DNA of 12,433 nucleotides. Origin: Acidobacteriota bacterium (lineage in GTDB: Bacteria > Acidobacteriota > Vicinamibacteria > Fen-336). Below are positions 6,973 through 12,433 of this stretch, in pieces. The position numbers and the translations under genes were made by a program. How positions within the stretch are numbered: the stretch's first letter is position 1; each line of letters starts with the position of its first letter. Where the stretch lies: contig PMCG01000079.1 in assembly GCA_003155335.1 (NCBI GenBank), positions 1 to 12,433 on the forward strand, in the 5' to 3' direction. The notes below the pieces were generated by a model that was given only the letters and a program-made list of their open reading frames with translations, ran no database searches and had not been told where the DNA came from.

Positions 6973-8582
6973 TGGCGTTTGGCCTCCCCGAAGTATCCCA
7001 CTCCGACTCGCACGACGAACGTGTTCGCGACGTTGTCGAACGTATCGATGTTCGAGTTGCGTTGCTCCCGACGGTAATCCACTCGCCAGAAACCCCAGCG
7101 ACCCACGGCACGCCCGAGCCCGACGGACCAATACGTGATTTGGTCCCTTCGCGGCCGGCCGATCTCGGGCGCCACGGCGCGGTACTGGTTTACATGGTAA
7201 CCCGTTCCCCCCTGAAAGGACACGGCGAACGGCAGGAGGAAGGCGACCTCCAGCTGACCCGCCGTGGTCACGAAGAAGCCGTCGTTTCCAAACCCCGACG
7301 GGTGCGTGGCTCGCACAGCTGTCAGCGCAATCGTCGATGAGTATCCGAGGTCCCTGCGGATCGTCGCGTTCGCCGTGAAGCCGTTGAAACTGCGCGCCTC
7401 GGCAGGCGCCTGGGGGTTCTCCTGACGCGTCCACCCGAGCATGATGTTCCCACGAGTCAGCGGTGCGAGGTCACCGTTGAGCTGTGCTTGGGCCGAGGCG
7501 GCGTGCATGCTGGCCGCTGGACGCGCGGGCGCGTCGACCTGGTCATATGCGGCGCCGACGGCCAGGCGGAGGTTGGGCGTGAGCTCCCGGCTGAGGTCGC
7601 CCGATGCGCCGCGGCTGTCGTAGTTGAAAAAGCCGGAGGGCTGCGCGAAACGCACGCCCCCGGCGCGCGCACTCAGATCGACCTTCACGTTGGCACCCAG
7701 GTCGTAGTGCAGGCTGGACTGAAACTGTTGTGAGGTGAAAGTCGCCAGGTTGGAGAAGTACTCGCGCCCGGGGTCGACCTCCTCGGTCTCGAGTACTCCG
7801 CGACTGAAGTGGTCGGACAGATTCACCTCGAGGTTACTCCCCAGCGGCAGATCGAGCGCGCCGTCGGCGAGGTGACTCACCTTGCGCAGAGCGGGCGCGG
7901 AGGAACCGGCCCGAAGACGTGGCTCGTAGCCCAACCGTGCCGAGCCAGTGCTGATCGGCGCGCTGGCATCGAGCCGAGGCTGGACCTGGAAGAACCGCTC
8001 CTGCTGCGCCGCAGCCCCAGGTGGAATGTACTCCTCATCCACGTAGCCGGCAGTCAACGAGGGCGAGAGTGTCACGCGTCCGAGTACTAGCCCGCGGCCA
8101 GAGGCGCCCGCGCCCGTACCGGCAGCCGACTCGCCCGACATCTGCACGTCAGTGGCGTCCGCGGCCGTTGCCGGCGAGACCGGGAAGATGCGCCGGTAGA
8201 GATCCGCGGCTGGGATCGCCTGCGCGGTGGAGCTCGGCTGCTCGGCGGCGGGAGGGTCGAGGAGGATCGTCAGCGATCGGGCATCTCGACGGATCTCGTG
8301 CAGCGTGCCGATGGCGACACCGATCCGCACCACCAGCCGGCTCCCGTCACTCCCGAGAGTCAGCGACTGAAGCAAGGGGCTCACGGGCGCTTGCGGCTGC
8401 ACGCCGTCAGACTCGCCGTCGACCCTCACGACGATCTCGTCTCCGTCGCGCCCCACGTCCACTGCCCCCAGAGTCTCCTGCGACTGGACGCTCACTGAGG
8501 CGCGCGTTCCCAACGCCGCGGCCTGCACCGAAAGCGTCGGGGCCTTGGCGAGCAGGCCCAGCAACATGAGCCACGTAGTCAC
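6969..8582 (-). CDS. Outer-membrane beta-barrel (BBP2-like) with AMIN-like N-terminal region, EPS porin candidate
   Basis: 537 residues from a GTG start. Residues 1-23 form a signal peptide. Residues ~36-110 show alternating strands ending 'R-S-L-T-I-L-L-D-P', the look of an AMIN-like periplasmic domain. A Gly/Ala/Ser-rich linker (about 120-165) leads to a long region (about 168-532) of amphipathic strands separated by short turns and charged loops. It closes with an aromatic-terminated strand, T-F-V-V-R-V-G-V-G-Y-F. This is typical of the putative beta-barrel porin 2 family found in EPS loci. The gene is coupled on both sides: its GTG overlaps the TGA of the WecA-like gene (GTGA), and its TGA overlaps the OPX ATG. 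That placement suggests it forms the outer-membrane channel used with the OPX protein, like the Wzp porins of myxobacteria. An ATG six codons in is an alternative start; the overlap and GGGGAG 8 nt upstream favour GTG. Confidence 0.8.
   Translation of the reverse strand: MTTWLMLLGLLAKAPTLSVQAAALGTRASVSVQSQETLGAVDVGRDGDEIVVRVDGESDGVQPQAPVSPLLQSLTLGSDGSRLVVRIGVAIGTLHEIRRDARSLTILLDPPAAEQPSSTAQAIPAADLYRRIFPVSPATAADATDVQMSGESAAGTGAGASGRGLVLGRVTLSPSLTAGYVDEEYIPPGAAAQQERFFQVQPRLDASAPISTGSARLGYEPRLRAGSSAPALRKVSHLADGALDLPLGSNLEVNLSDHFSRGVLETEEVDPGREYFSNLATFTSQQFQSSLHYDLGANVKVDLSARAGGVRFAQPSGFFNYDSRGASGDLSRELTPNLRLAVGAAYDQVDAPARPAASMHAASAQAQLNGDLAPLTRGNIMLGWTRQENPQAPAEARSFNGFTANATIRRDLGYSSTIALTAVRATHPSGFGNDGFFVTTAGQLEVAFLLPFAVSFQGGTGYHVNQYRAVAPEIGRPRRDQITYWSVGLGRAVGRWGFWRVDYRREQRNSNIDTFDNVANTFVVRVGVGYFGEAKRQ
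6983..6989 (-). promoter_or_regulatory. Ribosome binding site of the OPX gene, inside the barrel gene
   Basis: GGGGAGG on the minus strand, 10 nt before the OPX ATG. It lies within the last codons of the beta-barrel gene and supports translation reinitiation at the ATGA junction rather than a longer OPX protein. Confidence 0.55.
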
Positions 8583-9700
8583 TCGCCACGCTCCCCGGCA
8601 GTGGGACGGCGATCCAGGAACATCAAGAACAACATCAACGCCACAAACCCGGCCGACTGCAGGAGGATGAGAAATGTCACCCTTGCCGTAGCGTGCGGCA
8701 GGAGCAACGCTCCCACCCCCAGGCAGAACGTTGCGAGATAGAGGAAGAGCGCTGCCGAGCGTTGAGTGAATCCGAGCGCCAGGAGCCGGTGGGACAGATG
8801 CCGTTGGTCGCCGACGTAGATCGGCCGGCCCTCGCGCACGCGAATGAGGATCACCGTCGCCGTGTCGATCAGCGGTATCGCCAGCAGCAGCACCGGCATC
8901 AGCAGCGGGAAGAGGGTGCTCGACGCCCGCGTGACGTAGCGCTCGAGGAGCATGATCGATGCCATCACGAAGCCGATGAAATGGCTGCCGCAGTCGCCCA
9001 AGAAGACCGATGCCGGATGGAAGTTGAAGAACAGGAATCCGAGCAGGCTGCCCATGAACGCCAGGAGGATGACCGCGATCAGAAACTCGCCGAGCACCCA
9101 GGCGTGGAGCAGCAGGACGCCGGAGGCGACGAAGGCCACGCCGGCCGAGAGGCCGTCCATGTTGTCGAGCAGGTTGAAGGCGTTGGTGATGCCGACGAGC
9201 CAAAGCAGCGTCGCCAACCAGTTGAGCCACTCTGCCGGCATGAAGCTGGTCCGGACGCCCGCCGACATGACCACGACAGCCGCCGCGATCTGCCCAAGAG
9301 CCTTGACGGCCACAGGAAAACGGCGACCGAGCATGTCGTCGGCGAGTCCCGTTGCAAACGCTAGCGTTGCGCCGACCAGCAGCGCGAGCAGCTTGTCCGC
9401 GACCATGTGCGCGTCGCGAGTCACGTCGAGGGCTGCGCCGAGAAGGACACGCAGCCACGCGACTTCGCGTATGCTCGGCAGCAGAAAATACCCCACGCCG
9501 ACCGTGGCGACAAAAGCGCTGTAGACGGCAACGCCGCCAGTGCGGGGCATGGTCAGCTCGTGGAGCTTGCGGTAGCCAGGCTCGTCGAGGGCGCCGAGGC
9601 GCCGCGCTGCGCCGCGGGCAAGAGGAACGAGATAGATCGCCAGCAGGAAGGCCGGCCCGCCGACCGCCACCGCAAGCAGCGCGGGCTCAAGAAGCCGCAT
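8579..9700 (-). CDS. WecA/MraY-family undecaprenyl-phosphate glycosyl-1-phosphate transferase
   Basis: 373 residues, very hydrophobic, with about ten membrane helices. It should transfer a sugar-1-phosphate (in the WecA group usually an N-acetylhexosamine-1-phosphate) from a UDP-sugar to undecaprenyl phosphate on the inner membrane, starting repeat-unit synthesis. Family motifs are all present in order: P-R-T-G-G (52-56), the G-L-A-D-D pair (D121, D122), N-A-F-N-L-L-D-N-M-D-G (173-183), F-N-F-H-P-A-x-x-F-L-G-D-x-G-S (225-239), and H-L-S-H-R (301-305). The His motif and lack of MraY-specific sequence favour the WecA/TagO side over the peptidoglycan enzyme. The exact sugar cannot be read from the sequence. 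The ATG lies within the end of the GT4 gene (14-nt overlap), and its stop overlaps the barrel GTG. Frames extending further upstream are shadows of the GT4 gene. Confidence 0.93.
   Translation of the reverse strand: MRLLEPALLAVAVGGPAFLLAIYLVPLARGAARRLGALDEPGYRKLHELTMPRTGGVAVYSAFVATVGVGYFLLPSIREVAWLRVLLGAALDVTRDAHMVADKLLALLVGATLAFATGLADDMLGRRFPVAVKALGQIAAAVVVMSAGVRTSFMPAEWLNWLATLLWLVGITNAFNLLDNMDGLSAGVAFVASGVLLLHAWVLGEFLIAVILLAFMGSLLGFLFFNFHPASVFLGDCGSHFIGFVMASIMLLERYVTRASSTLFPLLMPVLLLAIPLIDTATVILIRVREGRPIYVGDQRHLSHRLLALGFTQRSAALFLYLATFCLGVGALLLPHATARVTFLILLQSAGFVALMLFLMFLDRRPTAGERGE
8591..8596 (-). promoter_or_regulatory. Ribosome binding site supporting the GTG start of the beta-barrel gene
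   Basis: GGGGAG on the minus strand stands 8 nt before the GTG at 8582. The internal ATG at codon 6 would be 23 nt away, so this site favours the GTG that overlaps the preceding stop. Confidence 0.5.
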
Positions 9701-10901
9701 AGGCTGCAATCCTCGCTCGCTTCTCGAACAGGAGCTCGCGATAGAGCGCGTCCACGTCCAGGACAAGGCGCTCCACGGTGTAGCGCGCCAGGACGTGCGC
9801 TTGCCCTCCACGCGCGCGCGCCAGGGACTCGTCCCGGCACTTGATTGCGCGGACGATGGCTGCCGCGAGGGCCACCGGGTCGCCCGGCGGGACCAACGCG
9901 CCGTAGCGTCCGCCCTCAAGGAGATCGGGGGTTCCTCCCACACTCGTGGCCACGACGGGCCGGCCGGCGGCCAAGCCCTCGATCAGCGCCACTGGCGTGC
10001 CTTCGTTGCGGGAGCAGTTGACGACGACATCGAGATCCCCGAAGACCTCCCGCGTGTCGCGTTTCCAGCCGTGGAAATACACAATCCCCTCGAGCCCCAT
10101 GGCCCTGCTTTGGTTCTCAAGCAACGAGCGTACCTGCCCGTCACCGACGACAGCGAAGCGCACCTCTGGATCGGACTTCACAACGATCTGCGCGGCCTCC
10201 AGGAAGGTCGGAACATCTTTGATCGCCACGAGCCGACCCAAAACGCCCACGAGCGGGGCACCGGACGCAACTCCCGACTCCTTCCGAAGACCACCCCGCG
10301 GGAGCTCACCGGCAAGCCGCTCCAATTCTAGCCCGAGCGCGATGACGCGTATCTTGTGGTCGTCGCCGATCCCCAACCCCAACAGATCGTGTTTGACAGC
10401 GCCGGAGACCGTCACGAGGCGATCGCTCACGCGGGCCAGTGTCCGTTCGAGCGAGCGGTAGAAGACTGTCTCGATCGGGCCAAAATACCCGGACAGCACG
10501 TGCCCATGGTAGGTGTGGACGATGATCGGGACGCGAGCCAGGCGCGCTGCCAGGCGCCCGACAAAGCCAGCCTTGGCCGTGTGGGTGTGCACGATCACCG
10601 GGCGGAACGAACGGATCAACGCGAAGAGCGTCCAAAGTGTCCGCAAATCGGCCAGTGGGCGTATGGCGCGGCCGAGGTGGGGTATCGTGACTGGCTCGAC
10701 GCCCTGCTCAGCCGCGAATGCTCGAAGGTCACCCTCATGCGGGGCCTCCTGACCCACGACGAGCCGCGTGTCATAGCCGTACGGCCTCAGCCGAGCAGTG
10801 AGAAAGACGACGTGATACGAAGGCCCGCCGATGTTTAGCCGAGAAAACAAGCGAAGGACACGAATGCCCGGGTGGAGAGGCACACAGCCTCCATCCTTCA
10901 T
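9687..10901 (-). CDS. GT4-family glycosyltransferase (GT-B fold)
   Basis: 404 residues. It has a complete GT-B two-domain layout. The N-terminal acceptor domain starts L-F-S-R-L-N-I-G-G (18-26) and has H-T-H-T (105-108) and H-T-Y-H-G-H (129-134). The C-terminal nucleotide-sugar domain has V-L-G-R-L-V-A-I-K-D (220-229), V-G-D-G (252-255) and the retaining-GT E-x7-E pair at E300 and E308 in S-R-N-E-G-T-P-V-A-L-I-E-G. It should add a sugar to the lipid-linked repeat unit in the cytoplasm; donor and acceptor cannot be inferred. It is first in the operon, and its last 14 nt overlap the WecA-like gene. The ATG at 10901 has only a weak ribosome site. A GTG at 10883 (residue 7) has GGAGG 4 nt upstream and is a serious alternative that keeps the whole domain. 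Confidence 0.93.
   Translation of the reverse strand: MKDGGCVPLHPGIRVLRLFSRLNIGGPSYHVVFLTARLRPYGYDTRLVVGQEAPHEGDLRAFAAEQGVEPVTIPHLGRAIRPLADLRTLWTLFALIRSFRPVIVHTHTAKAGFVGRLAARLARVPIIVHTYHGHVLSGYFGPIETVFYRSLERTLARVSDRLVTVSGAVKHDLLGLGIGDDHKIRVIALGLELERLAGELPRGGLRKESGVASGAPLVGVLGRLVAIKDVPTFLEAAQIVVKSDPEVRFAVVGDGQVRSLLENQSRAMGLEGIVYFHGWKRDTREVFGDLDVVVNCSRNEGTPVALIEGLAAGRPVVATSVGGTPDLLEGGRYGALVPPGDPVALAAAIVRAIKCRDESLARARGGQAHVLARYTVERLVLDVDALYRELLFEKRARIAAYAAS
9710..9713 (-). promoter_or_regulatory. Ribosome binding site of the WecA-like gene
   Basis: AGGA (within GCGAGGA) on the minus strand, 9 nt before the ATG at 9700 and inside the GT4 gene. It supports the short protein beginning M-R-L-L-E-P over longer in-frame extensions that read through GT4 sequence. 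Confidence 0.45.
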
Positions 10902-10921
10902 TGCACTTCAGGCTCGACAGA

Positions 10922-10952
10922 ACAACACATTGTACGCTACCACGCGTGTTGT
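10922..10952. promoter_or_regulatory. Dyad flanking the candidate -10 element, possible operator
   Basis: ACAACAC (10922-10928) and GTGTTGT (10946-10952) are perfect 7-bp inverted arms, 17 nt apart. They enclose the TACAAT hexamer, and an additional 8-bp palindrome CACGCGTG (10941-10948) overlaps the second arm. It sits just upstream of the GT4 start, where a regulator of the EPS operon would bind. A dyad of this size can occur by chance. Confidence 0.3.
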
Positions 10953-10963
10953 GCGCCTGTCAA
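10929..10963 (-). promoter_or_regulatory. Candidate promoter of the six-gene EPS operon
   Basis: On the minus strand TTGACA (10963-10958) is a perfect -35 consensus, and TACAAT (10934-10929) is a five-of-six -10 match. The spacer is 23 nt, too long for a standard sigma-70 promoter. The correctly spaced alternative TAGCGT (18 nt) is a poor -10. The stretch is markedly AT-richer than its surroundings and lies between an upstream terminator and the first gene, so a promoter here is expected; the exact elements are uncertain. Confidence 0.4.
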
Positions 10964-10966
10964 CGC

Positions 10967-10991
10967 AAAAAACAGCGCCTTTTCAGGCACT
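10967..10991 (-). terminator. Rho-independent terminator after the O-antigen ligase-type gene
   Basis: On the minus strand AGTGCCT-GAAA-AGGCGCT folds into a 7-bp stem (one G-T wobble) capped by a GNRA-type GAAA tetraloop. It is followed after one G by six T residues. It lies 20 nt past the stop codon of the upstream gene. This is the best terminator in the window and separates the ligase-type gene from the six-gene operon. Confidence 0.7.
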
Positions 10992-11003
10992 TGCGAGAGG
11001 CTT

Positions 11004-11020
11004 CTCAAGTACTACTTGAG
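11004..11020. repeat. Perfect short inverted repeat across the ligase-type stop codon
   Basis: CTCAAGT-ACT-ACTTGAG has 7-bp perfect arms and a 3-nt centre, and contains the TAG stop (11014-11012). In RNA it would form a second hairpin 12 nt upstream of the terminator stem. It may help protect the 3' end or slow ribosome and polymerase; no T-tract follows it directly. Confidence 0.5.
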
Positions 11021-12433
11021 CCGCGGAGTGGCGTCCGAGTGCGCCGCGCGCCTCTCCACCATCTGGAACCGGGATGCAATGTCACGGATACCGACGTGCG
11101 TGGGATCGAGCGCGAGCGCGCGGTCGAAGGCTGTTCGAGCCTCTGGCCAGCTCCCCTCTAACCAGAGAACCCAGCCCCGATCGGCCCAGGCCTCACCCCA
11201 GAACGGCCGCAACCTCAGCGCGGCGCGTAGATCGCGATCGGCACGCGAAAGCCTGGCCGTGGCCAGACTCCCCGAGGCCGCCAGGGCCATACACGCCCTC
11301 GCCCGTTCGCGATACGCATCAGACATGTAGGGATGATAACGAAGCACGACGCCCAACGCGGCCACGCGTTCTTGCGGCGACGCACGGCGACGCGCCTGCT
11401 CGAACGACCACGCCCCCCAAGCGCGCCAGCCCGCGCCGAGCGAGAGGGCGAACAGCCCCAGGGTGCAGAGGCTCGTCGCCCACAGCCGGCGAGCGCCTCG
11501 CTCGTGTTCGCCGCCGGGACGGGTCACTGGCGCGGCACACAACCCCAGAAGCCCGACGAACACGAGTGCGTTGGATGGGATGTGCAGATTGAAATCCACG
11601 AGAGAATGGACCGAGAGACCGATGACGCCGGCAGCCGCCCCCAGGCTCAAGCCTCGGCGGACCGGATCCCCGCGCTCGGCCAGTCGCCGCTGCGCCTGAC
11701 GTAGCAGCACCAGCGTCAAGGCGCCGCACGCCGCGAGACCGAGCAGCCCGACCTCGGCCACGAGCTGGAGCGCGTCGCTCTCGGCATGCGTCGTACGCAC
11801 GTCCCCGTGCGCCAGCTTGAAGGCAGGCACGGCGTCGTCATACGCACCGAGCCCTGCGCCGATCCATGGCCGCGACAGCGCGAGCCGCAGCGTGTCGCGC
11901 GCGATGTCGACCCGGTAGCTGCCCGAGCTGTCTGTCGCGCCGTGAGCGACCGTAAAGAGATGCTGCCGCGCGTCGCCTGGCACCGCGAACCAGGCAAAGC
12001 CGAGCACGGCCGCGCCGGCGACACCAGCCGCGAGCACGTCGAGACCGCGGCGCTCCCGACGGCGGTGGCGACTCCACCAGAGCAAGCCGAGAGAAGTCAT
12101 GGCGGCGATCAGCGCCAGGAGTCCGCCGCGGCTGCGACTCGCGAGTTCGACCGCGGCGAGCCCCAGGCCCAACCCACCCAGCGCGATCGCCACAGGTGTC
12201 GGTCCGCTTGCTCGCCTCCACAGTCCCAACGACCAGCCGATGGCCAGGGGGACAGCCATCTCGATCAGGCCCGCGAAGTGATTGTGGTTGACGTAGGACC
12301 CAAACGGCGTCTGTGCGATGGCCGGCGCAATGCCGTAGATCGTCTTTGGCGCCACAACCGATTGGATGACGCCGAACACCCCCTGCGCCGACGCGCTGGC
12401 GAGGAGGACCGCCGCCAGGCTCAGCGCCATCCG
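11012..12433 (-). CDS. O-antigen ligase/polymerase-type membrane protein with TPR-like C-terminus (5' end outside window)
   Basis: The frame is open to the window edge; 473 codons plus a stop are visible. The Wzy_C/WaaL-family signatures appear in order (numbering from the Met at 12430): S-Y-V-N-H-N-H-F-A-G (45-54), S-R-S-R-G-G (98-103), S-R-P-W-I-G-A-G-L-G (186-195), T-H-A-E-S-D-A-L-Q-L-V-A-E-V-G (214-228) and H-S-L-V-D-F-N-L-H-I-P (275-285). At least seven hydrophobic segments are seen. The first four or so helices usual before the N-H-N-H-F-A-G motif are missing, so the true start lies outside and the Met at 12430 is probably internal. Residues ~340-450 form TPR-like helix pairs (W-A-D-R-G-W-V-L-W-L-E-G-S-W-P-E-A). 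Family members polymerise or ligate lipid-linked glycans at the periplasmic face; this locus favours polymerisation of EPS, but ligation cannot be excluded. Confidence 0.88.
   Translation of the reverse strand, partial: RMALSLAAVLLASASAQGVFGVIQSVVAPKTIYGIAPAIAQTPFGSYVNHNHFAGLIEMAVPLAIGWSLGLWRRASGPTPVAIALGGLGLGLAAVELASRSRGGLLALIAAMTSLGLLWWSRHRRRERRGLDVLAAGVAGAAVLGFAWFAVPGDARQHLFTVAHGATDSSGSYRVDIARDTLRLALSRPWIGAGLGAYDDAVPAFKLAHGDVRTTHAESDALQLVAEVGLLGLAACGALTLVLLRQAQRRLAERGDPVRRGLSLGAAAGVIGLSVHSLVDFNLHIPSNALVFVGLLGLCAAPVTRPGGEHERGARRLWATSLCTLGLFALSLGAGWRAWGAWSFEQARRRASPQERVAALGVVLRYHPYMSDAYRERARACMALAASGSLATARLSRADRDLRAALRLRPFWGEAWADRGWVLWLEGSWPEARTAFDRALALDPTHVGIRDIASRFQMVERRAAHSDATPRLK

Noticed and set aside
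6973..7434. N-terminal extension of the OPX protein into the barrel gene.
   Set aside because: The extra residues are an off-frame reading of barrel sequence without domain character. ATG 6972 forms an ATGA junction and has a GGGGAGG site. The lack of a basic residue in the short signal peptide leaves slight doubt.
8583..9458. Very long version of the beta-barrel protein reading through the WecA-like gene.
   Set aside because: The WecA-like frame has every family motif in that stretch; the extension is its shadow. The GTGA overlap and GGGGAG site mark the start at 8582.
1..12433. Mobile elements, CRISPR arrays, tRNA or rRNA genes, toxin-antitoxin or phage defence genes.
   Set aside because: No regularly spaced direct repeats, transposase or integrase motifs, cloverleaf-like segments or small paired genes were seen; nearly all bases are covered by the genes listed.

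Overview
The window is GC-rich bacterial DNA from a Gram-negative, didermic organism: it encodes outer-membrane export machinery, signal peptides and an undecaprenyl-phosphate-dependent polysaccharide pathway. Pure-GC third positions, HEAT repeats, glycine-rich 'GQLSL' tails, a secreted DUF4380 protein and an EPS locus built around a beta-barrel porin resemble Myxococcota, other former Deltaproteobacteria or Acidobacteriota. The phylum cannot be fixed from the sequence alone. I see no tRNA, rRNA, CRISPR array, insertion sequence or integrase.

Layout. Left part, plus strand (1-3122): the C-terminal end of a HEAT-repeat protein; a secreted DUF4380-type protein (529-1566); and an unrecognised envelope protein with two beta-sandwich-like modules and a proline-rich tail (1731-3122). 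The last of these converges with the minus-strand operon, with 15 nt between stop codons and a perfect inverted repeat across its own stop.

Middle and right, minus strand (10901 down to 3138): a tight six-gene operon for polysaccharide synthesis and export. In transcription order it encodes a GT4 glycosyltransferase, a WecA/MraY-family undecaprenyl-phosphate glycosyl-1-phosphate transferase, an outer-membrane beta-barrel with an AMIN-like N-terminal region, a short OPX export protein, a Wzc-type co-polymerase/tyrosine autokinase, and a secreted FecR-domain protein. Junctions are overlaps of 14, 4 and 4 nt, then gaps of 15 and 16 nt. Upstream at the right edge (12433 down to 11012) lies the C-terminal part of an O-antigen ligase/polymerase-type protein with TPR-like repeats, closed by a good rho-independent terminator. 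A candidate promoter for the six-gene operon starts within a few bases of that terminator.

How it works together (inference from family knowledge): the WecA-like enzyme loads the first sugar phosphate on undecaprenyl phosphate, and GT4 and other transferases extend the unit. A Wzy/WaaL-type membrane protein polymerises or ligates it. The Wzc-type kinase controls chain length through its C-terminal tyrosine cluster. The short, apparently non-lipidated OPX protein passes the polymer to the beta-barrel, which would be the actual outer-membrane pore. FecR-domain, DUF4380 and jelly-roll-like proteins are candidate polymer-binding or envelope accessory factors. A flippase and further transferases are not in the window and would have to lie outside it. 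The most interesting parts are the translationally coupled OPX/porin pair, the AMIN-like fusion on the porin, the trinucleotide-repeat tyrosine cluster and the unrecognised two-module protein.
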